Assembly: GCA_003164045.1 (NCBI GenBank)
Contig: PLRU01000087.1
Span: 2,334 to 55,840 of the forward strand
From: Candidatus Lustribacter telmatis
Lineage (GTDB): Bacteria > Vulcanimicrobiota > Vulcanimicrobiia > Vulcanimicrobiales > Vulcanimicrobiaceae
Length of the DNA: 53,507 nt
Direction: 5' to 3'
Part shown: positions 16,372-25,282 of the stretch, in pieces
How positions within the stretch are numbered: the stretch's first letter is position 1
Layout of the letters: the number at the start of each line of letters is the position of its first letter
Translations under genes and position numbers: made by a program
Notes under the pieces: generated by a model
Databases searched by the model: none
What the model saw: the letters and a program-made list of their open reading frames with translations, nothing else
Told to the model about the DNA's origin: nothing

Positions 16372-16390
16372 GTTGGAAGAAGGAGCAGTC

Positions 16391-17068
16391 TTGTTTCGTT
16401 TCCTCGTTACCGGGGTGTGTGCGGTCGTTTTGACCGGAGCCGGTTTCGCTATTGCCGGAGCTGCCGAAACGGCAGTTCCCGCGGCCGTAACCGTTGCGAC
16501 CGCCGCCGCCGATGCGGCCCCCGCCGCCCAAGCCACGAGCGTCCGCGCCGCTGCCCTCGAGGCCGCGGCCCCAACCGCCGGAGCCGACCTCGCCATGTGG
16601 GGCGTCGACCCGGCCACCGAACCTGCCACGCAGGCCGAAACGCGCCTGAGCGGATCGCGCTTGGTCCGCCGTTTCGCCGACGGCATCCTCAATCGCAGCG
16701 CTACCCTGGCGGTGAACCTGACGCGCAACGCTATGCGCTTCCTCGGTGTGCCATACGTCTTCGGCGGCACGAGTTCCAACGGATTCGACTGCTCGGGCTA
16801 CGTGCAGCACGTGTTCGCGATGCTCGGAAAGCACATTCCCCGCACGGCCGATGCCCAGTACTACGCCGGTAAACGCGTCGCCGGCGCATCGATGGCGCCC
16901 GGCGATCTGGTGTTTTTCCAAACGTATGCTTCCGGACCATCGCACGTCGGGATCTATCTCGGTAACGACCGCTTCGTCCACGCCTCGTCGAGCCGCGGCG
17001 TCACCGTCTCGAGCCTCCACGAGAGCTACTGGTCGGCACGCTACCTCGGAGCAAAACGACTCATCTAG
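16391..17068 (+). CDS. Exported NlpC/P60 peptidoglycan hydrolase
   Basis: This 225-residue cell-wall endopeptidase should cut stem-peptide bonds. A signal peptide covers about residues 1-24 (FRFLVTGVCAVVLTG...). An alanine-rich linker follows, then the NlpC/P60 domain with catalytic Cys in GFDCSGYVQHVF, His in PSHVGIYLGN and the third polar residue in FVHASSS. The TTG start is chosen because AGAAGGAG lies six bases before it; a GTG at 16370 in the same frame falls inside the riboswitch. With the c-di-AMP aptamer directly upstream, wall cutting should respond to the product of CdaA encoded nearby. Confidence 0.95.
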   Translation: MFRFLVTGVCAVVLTGAGFAIAGAAETAVPAAVTVATAAADAAPAAQATSVRAAALEAAAPTAGADLAMWGVDPATEPATQAETRLSGSRLVRRFADGILNRSATLAVNLTRNAMRFLGVPYVFGGTSSNGFDCSGYVQHVFAMLGKHIPRTADAQYYAGKRVAGASMAPGDLVFFQTYASGPSHVGIYLGNDRFVHASSSRGVTVSSLHESYWSARYLGAKRLI

Positions 17069-17069
17069 G

Positions 17070-17090
17070 GGATTCACGTTCCGTGAATCC
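17070..17090 (+). terminator. Hairpin after the NlpC/P60 gene
   Basis: A perfect eight-base-pair stem (GGATTCAC and GTGAATCC) encloses a five-base loop two bases after the stop codon. A second small hairpin (TCGGCC/GGCCGA) follows at 17098-17112. There is no long T tract, so it is a weak terminator or an RNA-stabilising stem. Confidence 0.5.
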
Positions 17091-17120
17091 TTCGCGTTCG
17101 GCCTTCGGCCGAGCCGCCCG

Positions 17121-17510
17121 TTGATTTTGGAAGAGCAGCAAGATTATCAGAGCGCGTCTAGCGCGTATCTGATCTGGCCGCTCGCATTGGCAGCGCTGCT
17201 GCGGGAGCCCGCGGCAGCGTCGCGCTGGACGCGTATACATACGCGCCAAGCTTTGATGTTTGGACTGGTTGCCGGCATCGGGTTCATCATCGTTATGGCG
17301 TTGCCGCTGCTCGTCGTTATCGGCGACGCCGGCATCTCGACCGGCATGACCGTGGGTCTCTATACGGCCGGTCTGCTCCTCGACGCGATCGTGTTTATCG
17401 TCCTGGCTGTATTGGCGTTTTCGTACGCCGCGCGAGCCGGCCGCGGCGAACTCTTTACCATTCCGATCGTCTCCCCGCTGGCGGACCGGGTCTTTACCAT
17501 CCGGCGCTAA
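17121..17510 (+). CDS. Small membrane protein, DUF4870/Tic20-like
   Basis: This 129-residue protein has a short polar N terminus (EEQQDYQSASSAYLIWP) and an RIHTRQALMFG stretch of the kind seen in DUF4870. Two strong membrane helices follow (about residues 52-76 and 85-110). The function of the family is unknown. There is no ATG or GTG in frame; TTG at 17121 or 17127 is the only plausible start, with no good ribosome-binding site. The long frame upstream of it is a shadow of the hydrolase gene. It ends 57 bases before the tRNA. Confidence 0.6.
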   Translation: MILEEQQDYQSASSAYLIWPLALAALLREPAAASRWTRIHTRQALMFGLVAGIGFIIVMALPLLVVIGDAGISTGMTVGLYTAGLLLDAIVFIVLAVLAFSYAARAGRGELFTIPIVSPLADRVFTIRR

Positions 17511-17567
17511 AGGCACCGGGGACGTCTCTTGTCTAACTACAGGCGCTGGCACGCGAGGCGCGATCCA

Positions 17568-17640
17568 TGGGGCGTCGCCAAGTTGGTAAGGCACCAGGTT
17601 TTGATCCTGGCATGCGTTGGTTCGAGTCCAGCCGCCCCAG
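17568..17640 (+). tRNA. tRNA-Gln (anticodon TTG)
   Basis: The acceptor arms TGGGGCG and CGCCCCA pair perfectly over seven bases. The anticodon stem CCAGG/CCTGG encloses TTTTGAT with anticodon TTG at 17601-17603. The T arm contains GGTTCGAGTCC. The discriminator base is G and no CCA is encoded. It is a single tRNA with no neighbour tRNAs in the window. Confidence 0.96.
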
Positions 17641-17713
17641 CATCGCTCTCCCGCGCACACCGGAAGGGTAGAATATCATCAGCAATCACAGTCACGAAGA
17701 CCTCAAGCTGCAC

Positions 17714-18052
17714 ATGCATGTCGTGGACGGCATCCAGGTTTTTGAATTGAGCGGCAGTCTCGACATCGCGACCTCGCCGACCGTGCGGGCGTCGCTGCTC
17801 GAGGCGTCGGCGCGCGGCGATCACCGCTTGATCGTCGATCTCACGAACGTCGACTTCCTCGACTCGACCGGTCTCGGCGCGCTGATCGGCGCGCAGCGCC
17901 GGGCGAAAGAATTCGACGGCGAAGTGCGGCTCGTGGTCAAGGAAGGTCAGATCGTGCGGTTGCTGCGCATCACCGGCCTGCTCAAAATTTTCGCCGTCTA
18001 CAACACGCTGAACGATGCCGTCAACGACGGGACGCGCGTCGGAGATCTGTGA
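17714..18052 (+). CDS. STAS-domain anti-sigma-factor antagonist
   Basis: This 112-residue single-domain protein resembles SpoIIAA/RsbV. The strand-turn motif VDFLDSTGLGALIGA (46-60) carries the expected phosphorylation serine, Ser51. The segment DGIQVFELSGSLDIATS near the start is also typical. Such proteins bind and remove an anti-sigma kinase when unphosphorylated. No kinase or phosphatase partner is encoded in the window. The frame is open only to 17672 and the ATG at 17714 is the sole standard start, though it trims the first strand slightly. The next gene overlaps its stop by four bases. Confidence 0.9.
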   Translation: MHVVDGIQVFELSGSLDIATSPTVRASLLEASARGDHRLIVDLTNVDFLDSTGLGALIGAQRRAKEFDGEVRLVVKEGQIVRLLRITGLLKIFAVYNTLNDAVNDGTRVGDL

Positions 18053-18387
18053 CCGCTTCCGACTTCGAGGCGATGTTCGATCTGTGGCGTGCCGGCGACG
18101 AAATCGGTTCGGCCGCGTACTTCACGCCCGACGGCATCTTCCATGAAGCCAAGAAAGACCCGGTCGTCGGCCGCGACACGATCGCAGCGCATTGGAAGCC
18201 GTTCTTTCACGGCGGTCCCGAGTGGCGCATGACGGTCCACGATCTCTTCGGCGACGGCGAACGCTTCGCGGTTGCCTACACGTGGGAAATCAAACTCAAG
18301 GACGGCACCTGGACCGGCAGCCCCGGCTGCGCGATCGTCAAGACGCGCGACGGCAAAATAGCCGAATGGCGAGAGTATAAGGCTTAA
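18049..18387 (+). CDS. NTF2/SnoaL-like protein
   Basis: This 112-residue protein looks like a nuclear-transport-factor-2 fold of the SnoaL type: FEAMFDLWRAGDEIGSAAYF, then IAAHWKPFF, VAYTWEIKLKDG and a final KIAEWREYKA. Family members are small enzymes or binding proteins with a conical pocket; the ligand here is unknown. The GTG start overlaps the STAS gene stop, which suggests co-translation. Its last codons and stop lie inside a 26-base perfect palindrome shared with the intergenic repeat. Assigning it a stress-response role because of the STAS partner is inference. Confidence 0.75.
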   Translation: MTASDFEAMFDLWRAGDEIGSAAYFTPDGIFHEAKKDPVVGRDTIAAHWKPFFHGGPEWRMTVHDLFGDGERFAVAYTWEIKLKDGTWTGSPGCAIVKTRDGKIAEWREYKA

Positions 18388-18398
18388 GCCTTATACTC
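18373..18398. repeat. 26-base perfect palindrome over a stop codon
   Basis: The arms GAGTATAAGGC and GCCTTATACTC flank a central TTAA, with no mismatch. It contains the last codons and TAA stop of the NTF2-like gene and runs into intergenic repeat copy B. Read on either strand it spells EYKA followed by a stop. There is no T tract, so it is not a classical terminator. Confidence 0.9.
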
Positions 18399-18464
18399 GT
18401 AGCGGTCCTCGCCGCGCTGCGGTCCGTTCAAATGAGTTGTTTGAAGGTCCCGGTTCCAGCCGAG
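18395..18464. repeat. Dispersed intergenic repeat, copy B
   Basis: This stretch is similar to copy A at 776-846, with the same ACTC start, CTCGC(C/T)GCGCTGCG core and GGTCCCGGTT end. Here it lies between the NTF2-like gene and glcF and includes the glcF stop codon at 18428-18430. No T-rich terminator tail is present in this copy. Confidence 0.6.
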
Positions 18465-19759
18465 TACGCGCGATCCAGTAGCTGCACCACGTGCAGTACT
18501 TCGACGGCGCGGCCGCTGGCGCGCAGGCCGTTGGCGATTTGCAGGGCGCAGCCCGGGTTCGCGGTCGCGAGGATGTCGGGTGCAACGTCCAGCACGTGTT
18601 CGACTTTGCGGCGGCCGAGGCGGCCGGCCATTTCGGGTTGCGTGACGTTGTAGATGCCCGCGCTGCCGCAGCACAGCGAGCTCTCTTCCATCTCGCGAAT
18701 TTCCAGCCCCGGGATCTGCGCGAGTAGACGTCGCGGCGGCGCGGTGATGCGCTGCGCGTGTGCGAGATGACACGGATCCTGATAGGTTACGACCGCGTTG
18801 ACGGGGCCGAGATTCGGATCGATGCCGATCTCATCGAGATACTCCGTGATGTCCCGAACCTTGGCGCTAAAGGCCAGCGCGCGCTCGTGCCAGGCCGGAA
18901 CGTCATGGAAGAGCTGCCCGTACTCCTTGAGCGCCGAGCCGCAGCCCGCGGCGTTGATCACATAGACGTCGGCGCCGCTGCGCTCGAAAGCGGCGATGTT
19001 GCGTTTGGCGAGCTCGCGGCCGCGTTCCATTTCACCGGCGTGAATCGTGATCGCACCGCAGCAGCCCTGATCGCGCGGGACGACGACCTCAACGCCCGCG
19101 CGCGTCAACACGCGCACCGATGCCTCGTTCCATTCCGCAAAGGCGACGTGCATGATGCAGCCCGCGTGAAAGAACGCGCTCGCCTTGCGCGTTCCCCGAG
19201 CCGGAAAACGTTGATCCGCTGCAACGAAGAAGCGCGGTGACATGCGTGGTGCGATCGCTTCGAGATCCTCGAGCCGCAGCGCGCGCAATATGCCGCTCTT
19301 CCGGGCGAACGCTTGCAGCCCGCTGCGCTGATAGAAGCGCACGAACGATGCCGCGAGCCGCATGACCGAGAGCTGTGAGAAGAGGGTGCCGATGAGCACG
19401 GCCCGGCCGAAACGGGCCGCCGGCGTACGCGCGGGCGCGGTTGCGCGGACGATCTGGGTGCGGGCGGGCTCGAGCAGCTCGCCGTACCGCACGCCCGAGG
19501 GGCAGACGGCCTCGCAGGCCCGGCAATCGAGGCACTCGCTCATCTGATGCATGAAGCCTGGGCTGGTGAGGTCGAGCTGTCCCTCGGCGACCGCCCGGAT
19601 TAAGGCGATTCGCCCCCGCGGCCCGGACGTTTCGACCAGCGTCTCGACGTAGGTCGGACAGGTCGGCAGGCAGAGCCCGCAGCGCACGCACTGATTGAAT
19701 ACGTCCTCGGGGGGAACGTCCTGCCCGCTGAAGCCTGCACGCGTTGCTTGGTCGATCAC
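18428..19759 (-). CDS. glcF: Glycolate oxidase iron-sulfur subunit GlcF
   Basis: This 443-residue protein carries electrons from a glycolate or lactate-type dehydrogenase. Two 4Fe-4S motifs are present: Cys24, 27, 30, 34 ([11 protein letters not shown]) and Cys76, 79, 82, 86 ([11 protein letters not shown]). Two CCG-type domains follow (GCIMHVAF...[14 protein letters not shown] and DPCHLAH...SLCCGSAG). The open frame continues nearly 390 codons upstream over ilvD, but that is antisense shadow. The start is a GTG at 19759 giving [10 protein letters not shown]. No glcD or glcE lies in the window. It diverges from ilvD and the gap between the two starts is only 36 bases. Confidence 0.93.
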   Translation of the reverse strand: MIDQATRAGFSGQDVPPEDVFNQCVRCGLCLPTCPTYVETLVETSGPRGRIALIRAVAEGQLDLTSPGFMHQMSECLDCRACEAVCPSGVRYGELLEPARTQIVRATAPARTPAARFGRAVLIGTLFSQLSVMRLAASFVRFYQRSGLQAFARKSGILRALRLEDLEAIAPRMSPRFFVAADQRFPARGTRKASAFFHAGCIMHVAFAEWNEASVRVLTRAGVEVVVPRDQGCCGAITIHAGEMERGRELAKRNIAAFERSGADVYVINAAGCGSALKEYGQLFHDVPAWHERALAFSAKVRDITEYLDEIGIDPNLGPVNAVVTYQDPCHLAHAQRITAPPRRLLAQIPGLEIREMEESSLCCGSAGIYNVTQPEMAGRLGRRKVEHVLDVAPDILATANPGCALQIANGLRASGRAVEVLHVVQLLDRAYSAGTGTFKQLI

Positions 19760-19795
19760 GATGCAATCTTGTTCGGCATGAAGAAGAGGCTCCCC

Positions 19796-21481
19796 ATGTC
19801 CGATCTTTCCGCAATGCGCGCGCGGAGTTCGGTCGTCGTCGATGGACGCGATCGAGCCGCAGCGCGCTCGTACTTCAAAGCCGTCGGTTTGACCGACGAA
19901 GATCTCAAAAAGCCGCTGGTGCTTATCGCCAATACGTGGACCGACGCGATGCCGTGCAATTTCAACTTGCGCGGCCTGGCCGACCACGTTCGGGCGGGCA
20001 TCCGCGCCGCCGGCGGTACGCCGCTCGAATTCAACACGATCGCGATCAGCGACGGCATTACGATGGGCACCGAGGGCATGAAAACCTCGCTGGTCAGCCG
20101 CGAAGTCATCGCCGATTCGATCGAACTCGTTGCGCGCGGCTACGGCTTCGATGCGGTCGTCGTCCTCGCGGCCTGCGATAAAACGATGCCCGCCGCGGCG
20201 ATGGCGCTGTTGCGTTTGAACTACCCGGGTCTCGTGCTCTACGGTGGTTCGATTGCGCCCGGCAAATACAAGGGCCGCGATCTGACGATCGGCGACGTGT
20301 TCGAAGCGGTCGGCGCGCACGCGGCGGGCAAGATCGACGATCACGAACTGCTGCAGATCGAAAACTTCGCGTGCCCCGGTGCGGGCGCGTGCGGCGGACA
20401 ATTCACCGCCAACACGATGGCGACGGTGCTGGAATTCATCGGCCTCTCGCCGGTGGGCAGCGCGAGCCCCGGTGCGACCGATGCGCGCAAAGAAAAAGAA
20501 GGCTACCGCGCCGGCAGCATCGTGATGGAAATGCTGCAGCGCAACTTGCGTCCGCGCGATATCTGCACGCGCGGCGCGTTCGACAACGCGATCGCGGCGG
20601 CCGCCGGAACCGGCGGTTCGACCAACAGCGTGCTGCATTTGCTCGCGATGGCGCGCGAAGCCGGCGTGCCGCTGACGATCGACGATTTCGACGACGTCAG
20701 CGAACGCACGCCGATCGTCGCCGATCTGCGTCCGGGCGGCCAATACGTCGCGCTCGACGTCGATGAGGCCGGCGGCATCGGCTTGATCGCGCAGCGCATG
20801 ATCGCCGGCGGTTTGGTCAACGGCAACATGCTCACGCCCACGGGCCGCACCCTCGCCGAAGAAACCGCGAACATCAAAGAAACGCCCGGACAAAAAGTCG
20901 TCGCGACGGCGGAGCACCCGTTCAAGAAGACGGGCGGCATCGTCATCTTACGCGGTAACCTCGCCCCGGACGGATCGGTCGTCAAAGTCGCCGGCCACGA
21001 GCGCCTGCTGCACACCGGCCGGGCGCGCGTGTTCGAGCGTGAAGAAGATGCGATGCACGCAGTCGATAAGCGCGAAATCGTCGATGGCGACGTCGTCGTG
21101 ATTCGCTATGAGGGTCCGAAGGGCGGCCCCGGCATGCGCGAGATGCTCGGTGTTACCGCCGCGATCGTCGGGCAAGGCCTCGGCGAGACCGTCGCCCTCG
21201 TTACCGACGGGCGCTTCAGCGGCGCCACGCGCGGCTTGATGATCGGTCACGTGGCACCGGAAGCCTTTGCCGGCGGCCCGATCGGCGCCGTGCGCGACGG
21301 CGACACGATTACGATCGACATCGAGAAGCGGCAGATCAACCTCGCGATCTCCGATGACGAGATGAAAGCGCGGCTGGCCGGATTCAAGCAGCCGGCGCCG
21401 CGCTACGAGAACAACAGCGTGATGGCGAAGTACGCGCGCCTGGTCGGTTCCGCGTCGGAAGGGGCGGTTACCACCGCGTGA
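19796..21481 (+). CDS. ilvD: Dihydroxy-acid dehydratase
   Basis: This 561-residue enzyme makes the 2-keto acids that precede valine, isoleucine and leucine. Cluster cysteines appear at Cys54 (AMPCNFN), Cys127 (AACDKTMPA) and Cys199 ([14 protein letters not shown]), the three-cysteine pattern of 2Fe-2S members. GRFSGATRG is also present. The ATG at 19796 is preferred because AAGAGG lies six bases upstream; ATG at 19778 and GTG at 19748 are in frame but less likely. Its stop overlaps the start of the threonine synthase gene, so ilvD, thrC and thrB form one amino-acid transcript. Confidence 0.97.
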   Translation: MSDLSAMRARSSVVVDGRDRAAARSYFKAVGLTDEDLKKPLVLIANTWTDAMPCNFNLRGLADHVRAGIRAAGGTPLEFNTIAISDGITMGTEGMKTSLVSREVIADSIELVARGYGFDAVVVLAACDKTMPAAAMALLRLNYPGLVLYGGSIAPGKYKGRDLTIGDVFEAVGAHAAGKIDDHELLQIENFACPGAGACGGQFTANTMATVLEFIGLSPVGSASPGATDARKEKEGYRAGSIVMEMLQRNLRPRDICTRGAFDNAIAAAAGTGGSTNSVLHLLAMAREAGVPLTIDDFDDVSERTPIVADLRPGGQYVALDVDEAGGIGLIAQRMIAGGLVNGNMLTPTGRTLAEETANIKETPGQKVVATAEHPFKKTGGIVILRGNLAPDGSVVKVAGHERLLHTGRARVFEREEDAMHAVDKREIVDGDVVVIRYEGPKGGPGMREMLGVTAAIVGQGLGETVALVTDGRFSGATRGLMIGHVAPEAFAGGPIGAVRDGDTITIDIEKRQINLAISDDEMKARLAGFKQPAPRYENNSVMAKYARLVGSASEGAVTTA

Positions 21482-22725
21482 ACCTCGTCTGCAGCGAATG
21501 CGGCCGTCCGGCCGCCGACGACGCGATGTTCTGCGCGTCGTGCGAAGGACTGTTGGCGTTCGAAACGTTCGCTGCTGCGCCGGGCGCGGATCTCGATCGC
21601 GACCGGATCGCCGCACGCCGCAACTCAGGCGATCCGCGCGATCGCAGCGGCGTCTGGCGCTATCGCGAACTACTGCCCGCGATTCCGCTCGAAGCGATCG
21701 TCACGCTACGCGAAGGCGACGTGCCGCTCTACGGCGCTCCGCTTGCCGCGGAGTATGCCGGGATGCGGCGGCTGGCGTACCTGCACCTCGGCATGAACCC
21801 GACCGCGTCGTTCAAGGACGCGGGAATGACGGTGGCGATCTCGCGCGCCCGCGTAACGGGTGCGAGTGTCGCGATTTGCGCGAGCACCGGTAATACATCG
21901 GCCTCCCTCGCGGCCTACGCGGCGCGCGCTCGCATCGCCGCCGTCGTGCTGGTACCGGCGACCGGGATCAGCGCTTCGAAAGTCGCGCAGACGCTCGACT
22001 ACGGCGCGACGGTCATCGCGATCGAGGGTGACTTCGATGCGGCGCTGCGGACGGTACGTGCAATGGACCCGCAACGGGTTGCTATCGTCAACTCGGTCAA
22101 CCCGTATCGCATCGAGGGCCAGAAAACTGCGGCGTTCGTGCTGCTCGAACAACGCCGCTGGCGCGTGCCCGACTGGATCGTTTTGCCGGGCGGCAACCTT
22201 GGGAACACGAGCGCGCTCGGAAAGGGCTTCCGCGAGGCGCTCGCACTCGGCTGGATCGATCGCTTGCCGCGGCTCGCCGTCGTCCAAGCATCCGGTGCCG
22301 CGCCATTTTCCAAAGCGTTCCGCGAAAAGACGGATCTCGTTCCGGTGCACGCGGAAACATCCGCCACGGCGATCAAGATCGGCGCTCCCGCTTCCTGGAA
22401 GAAGGCGCGCGCGGAGGTGGCCGCTTCGCTCGGCACGGTTCTTGATGTGAGTGATGATGAAATCGCGGACGCGCGAGCCATCATCGGCCGCGACGGCATC
22501 GGCAGCGAACCCGCATCGGCCGCAACGCTCGCCGGCTTGCGCCGACTCGTCGCCGAGGGCACGATAAGCTCGGGCGACGACGTGGTGCTGATCCTCACCG
22601 GCCACGTGCTCAAAGACGGCGCCTACGCGGCGGCCTATCACGAGAGCGCCGCGCCGTTCGCCAACCGGATTCTGCGCGGCGTCGATCCCGCCGAGGTCAT
22701 CGACCGCCTCAACGCCCCCGCGTGA
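21478..22725 (+). CDS. thrC: Threonine synthase
   Basis: This 415-residue PLP enzyme converts O-phosphohomoserine to threonine. A zinc-ribbon-like N terminus carries Cys5, Cys8, Cys19 and Cys22, then the PLP lysine Lys113 in [13 protein letters not shown]. The [13 protein letters not shown] and [13 protein letters not shown] phosphate loops follow. The N-terminal ribbon and the length fit the shorter, archaeal-type ThrC class. The GTG start overlaps the ilvD stop, and the stop overlaps the thrB start. Together with thrB it supplies threonine, which can feed isoleucine synthesis through IlvD. Confidence 0.94.
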   Translation: MNLVCSECGRPAADDAMFCASCEGLLAFETFAAAPGADLDRDRIAARRNSGDPRDRSGVWRYRELLPAIPLEAIVTLREGDVPLYGAPLAAEYAGMRRLAYLHLGMNPTASFKDAGMTVAISRARVTGASVAICASTGNTSASLAAYAARARIAAVVLVPATGISASKVAQTLDYGATVIAIEGDFDAALRTVRAMDPQRVAIVNSVNPYRIEGQKTAAFVLLEQRRWRVPDWIVLPGGNLGNTSALGKGFREALALGWIDRLPRLAVVQASGAAPFSKAFREKTDLVPVHAETSATAIKIGAPASWKKARAEVAASLGTVLDVSDDEIADARAIIGRDGIGSEPASAATLAGLRRLVAEGTISSGDDVVLILTGHVLKDGAYAAAYHESAAPFANRILRGVDPAEVIDRLNAPA

Positions 22726-23621
22726 AGCGGTTCGCCGTCAGCGTTCCCGCGACGAGCGCAAACCTCGGACCCGGGTTCGATACGATCGGCCTCGCGCTCG
22801 ATTTGCGCATCCGCGCCGACGTGCACGTGCTCGAACCCGGCGCCACGCCGGCATGGGAGTTTCGCGGCAGCGAGGCGCCGACGCACGGCGGACTGCGCGA
22901 TGAGATGCTGCGCGCAATGCGCACGCTCTTCGCGAGCGTCGGACAAACGCCGCCGCCGCTTTCGATTGCCGTCGACAATCCGATTCCGCTCGGACGCGGA
23001 CTCGGCGGCAGCGCTGCCGGAGCGGCACTCGGCCTCGCGATCGCTGCGGCGTTGCGCGATCCCGAACCCTCGATCGAAGAGCTTACGCGCACGGTAACCG
23101 TGCTCGAAGGTCATCCCGACAACGGCGTTCCGGCCATCGTCGGCGGCATCGTCGTTGCCGTCTCCGAAGGCGAAGATGTGGTCTATGCGCGCTTCGATCC
23201 GCCCGCCGAAATGCGCGCGCAAGTGGTCGTGCCGGACTTTTCGATGCCGACGCGTGAAGCGCGTGCGATTTTGCCGGATGCGTATCCGCGGCGTGATGCG
23301 GTGTACAACGTCGGTCACGCAGCGCTGCTCGCGGCCGCGTTTGCGAGCGGTCAAATCGATCTTTTACGCAGCGCGATGCACGACCGTTTGCATCAGCCGT
23401 TCCGGGCCTCGTTCGTGCCCGGCTTGCCCGAGATGCTCGCGCTGGAGACGCCGGCTCTACTGGGAATTGCGCTCTCGGGTGCGGGGCCGTCGGTGATCGC
23501 GCTAACGCGTGCCGGCTGCGATGCGGGCGAGCGCATGCAGGCGATTTTCGCCAAGCACGGCGTCGCTTCGCGCGTCCTCGACCTGGCGATTTCCAGCACG
23601 GGCATCGTCCGAGAGGGGTGA
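22722..23621 (+). CDS. thrB: Homoserine kinase
   Basis: This 299-residue GHMP-family kinase phosphorylates homoserine. It begins with VSVPATSANLGPGFDTIGLAL, the substrate-binding start of the family. The ATP loop IPLGRGLGGSAAGAALG (about 88-104) and the C-terminal GIALSGAGPSVIALT follow. Length is normal. The GTG start overlaps thrC by four bases. The next plus-strand gene starts 30 bases later and is not obviously related. Confidence 0.96.
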   Translation: MKRFAVSVPATSANLGPGFDTIGLALDLRIRADVHVLEPGATPAWEFRGSEAPTHGGLRDEMLRAMRTLFASVGQTPPPLSIAVDNPIPLGRGLGGSAAGAALGLAIAAALRDPEPSIEELTRTVTVLEGHPDNGVPAIVGGIVVAVSEGEDVVYARFDPPAEMRAQVVVPDFSMPTREARAILPDAYPRRDAVYNVGHAALLAAAFASGQIDLLRSAMHDRLHQPFRASFVPGLPEMLALETPALLGIALSGAGPSVIALTRAGCDAGERMQAIFAKHGVASRVLDLAISSTGIVREG

Positions 23622-23651
23622 GCCGCGAGCGCACGCGAAGGCCGGGGATCA

Positions 23652-24071
23652 ATGGTAAGCGTTAGCGTCGGGTCTCCCGCCGGGATGTGTTCCGTCGCGA
23701 ATTCGTCATTCTATCGCTACGTTATTCGCCTTGCCGAGGCCGACGTGGCAAAGACGATCCAGGATCGTGCGAACCTCGATGTCCTGGCCAACGTGCCGCA
23801 CGCATACGCCGACGAGGTCGAATGTTCGGGCGACGGCTGGCGCATCGTGCCCGCCGCGTCCTATGACGACTGGCCAGTACTCGAGGCGACGCCGCAGCGT
23901 TTGCGCGCCGCCTTCCAAACCGCACGCCGTCTGCTCTGGGCGAATGCGGGACCGGTCGGCATCAGTGCCGGCGAAATGATCGTCGTCGATTCGGATATCG
24001 ACTCCGTGCTCAGCGTACTCCACCAGGCCGAAGCCGGCGGCTACAGCGTCAACGTCAGCTACGTTTCCTAG
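23652..24071 (+). CDS. Protein of unknown function
   Basis: This 139-residue protein matches no family I can name. The segment SSFYRYVIRLAEADVAKTIQ and the end SVLSVLHQAEAGGYSVNVSY read as structured alpha/beta sequence, and there is one tryptophan-rich stretch (DDWPVLEATPQR). No signal peptide or membrane helix is seen. ATG at 23652 is used; ATG at 23685 is possible. The 3' end overlaps the convergent gene by 17 bases. The minus strand across it is also open, so there is some doubt which strand is coding. The plus strand fits better with the thrB spacing. Confidence 0.5.
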   Translation: MVSVSVGSPAGMCSVANSSFYRYVIRLAEADVAKTIQDRANLDVLANVPHAYADEVECSGDGWRIVPAASYDDWPVLEATPQRLRAAFQTARRLLWANAGPVGISAGEMIVVDSDIDSVLSVLHQAEAGGYSVNVSYVS

Positions 24072-24576
24072 CATAAGCTAGCGCGAGCGGGCGGCCGTTG
24101 ACGCGCAGTACCAGCGTTAGCCCGGCGACGATCGAGAGTGCGGAGAGCGCGAAGGCCAGGCGCGCGGCCAAGTCGCCGTCTTCGGAAATGACATCGAGCG
24201 GCACGCTTGCCAGCGCATTGTCGACCGAACCGAGCTGCGTCGAAAATGCTACGGTCCACATTCCCGGTGCCAGCAGACGCAGGTTGCCGCTAAAGCTGCT
24301 GCCGGTGCGCGCCAGCGGCGTCGTGACCGCAACGCCGCCGGGACCGCGCGCCGTGACGGTGAGTGAGGAGAGGTGCGCGGCCTCGCGACCGCCCACATTG
24401 ACGGCGATCGGTGCGGCCGCACGGTAGTGCGGCAAGCGTTCGGTCGCTGCTCGATCGCGGTGTAATACGATGCCGAGTGTTTGGGCGGTACTCGCCGCTT
24501 GCGCTCCGCTGCTGACGAAGGTCAGCAGGGCCGCAATCAGGGCTGCAAATACCGGGAAGGCGCGTATCACCGTCAT
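24055..24576 (-). CDS. Exported, membrane-anchored Ig-like small protein
   Basis: This 173-residue protein has a signal peptide at 1-27 ending ASSGAQAA. A beta-rich middle of roughly 90 residues follows (LTVTARGPGGVAV ... APGMWTVAFSTQLG) and a single C-terminal helix (LAFALSALSIVAGLTLVL). The layout suggests an extracytoplasmic beta sandwich held by a C-terminal anchor. The GMWTVAF phrase recalls FixH/YtkA-like domains, but this is a weak likeness. It lies 44 bases downstream of another secreted protein gene on the same strand and may be co-transcribed with it. Confidence 0.65.
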   Translation of the reverse strand: MTVIRAFPVFAALIAALLTFVSSGAQAASTAQTLGIVLHRDRAATERLPHYRAAAPIAVNVGGREAAHLSSLTVTARGPGGVAVTTPLARTGSSFSGNLRLLAPGMWTVAFSTQLGSVDNALASVPLDVISEDGDLAARLAFALSALSIVAGLTLVLRVNGRPLALAYARKRS

Positions 24577-24620
24577 GTGATACCCGGCCGCGCGACGATC
24601 TCACATCGCGCGGCAAATTT

Positions 24621-25217
24621 TCATCTAGGAAAATACGGAACGCGCAACGCGGCGTAGCGTTCCCACGGTGTGGCATACGAAGGGATCGCCTGCTGCTGAC
24701 GCTGCACGACGGGCTGCCACTGCGGCTGATACTGCTGCGGCTGGTATTGGGCTACCGGCGCCGCTTGCGGCATTTGCTGCGGCATGTACGGGATGCGGTT
24801 GCTTGCCAGCTGCGAGCGGCCTTGCGCGGCGTAGTCCGTATTCGCATAGTCCGCAATCAGCCAGGCTTCGGTTTGCGAAGCGAGCCGGAAACCTTCGTCC
24901 GTCGGCACGTGCAGATACACGCCTTCGAGGGCGAGCAAGTCCTTGGCGATCCAAGGATCCGTCGGATATTTTTGCTCCCAATCTTTCATGGCATCGGTGA
25001 CGAAGCTCAGCGGGCCGCTCAACATGGCGTGCGGGTCGCCGCCGGAGTTCAGCCGCGTATCGGCGTCGCGAATCGTGTTGGCGATGCCCAACACGCTCAA
25101 ATTGTAGCGGCCGAAGTATTCATCCGCAGGCGCGAGGCCGCGCAGTGAATCTTGCGCCATCGCCGGCGCCAAGGTAGCAAAAAATACGGCGATGCAAAAT
25201 GCCAAACGAAGTTTCAC
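24621..25217 (-). CDS. Secreted protein with Gln/Pro-rich tail
   Basis: This 198-residue protein has a signal peptide (KLRLAFCIAVFFATLAPAMA) and a helical middle with conserved-looking YFGRYNLSVLGIANTIRDAD. A low-complexity tail of Q, P and Y follows (QYQPQQYQPQWQPVVQRQQQ) before a short WERYAALRVPYFPR end. No family is recognised. GTG at 25217 is chosen because GAGGGG lies about six bases upstream; the ORF opens 11 codons earlier without such a site. It diverges from the FecR-type gene, and the 197-base gap holds an inverted repeat. A surface or envelope role is inference from the leader. Confidence 0.7.
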   Translation of the reverse strand: MKLRLAFCIAVFFATLAPAMAQDSLRGLAPADEYFGRYNLSVLGIANTIRDADTRLNSGGDPHAMLSGPLSFVTDAMKDWEQKYPTDPWIAKDLLALEGVYLHVPTDEGFRLASQTEAWLIADYANTDYAAQGRSQLASNRIPYMPQQMPQAAPVAQYQPQQYQPQWQPVVQRQQQAIPSYATPWERYAALRVPYFPR

Positions 25218-25269
25218 GATCGTCCCCTCACCAAACAGAGCATGCGGCACACTGTGCGCCGTTGCGACC

Positions 25270-25282
25270 GTCTCTTAGAGAC
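25270..25282. promoter_or_regulatory. Inverted repeat in the divergent promoter gap
   Basis: GTCTCT and AGAGAC flank a single T, giving a perfect 13-base dyad. A further GTCTCT occurs near 25323 in the same gap. This may be a regulator site for the two divergent genes for secreted proteins. No regulator gene is adjacent. Confidence 0.35.

Noticed and set aside
16370..16390. GTG at 16370 as the start of the NlpC/P60 gene
   Set aside because: It lies in the last stem of the riboswitch and adds seven residues before the signal peptide. TTG at 16391 has a good ribosome-binding site.
19760..20917. Upstream extension of glcF to an 829-residue protein
   Set aside because: The extra part is antisense to ilvD and reads as arginine-rich shadow. 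A GTG at 19759 gives the normal GlcF start.
23706..24074. Minus-strand 122-residue frame opposite the unknown gene after thrB
   Set aside because: It would overlap the convergent secreted-protein gene and shows weaker protein character than the plus-strand reading, though doubt remains.
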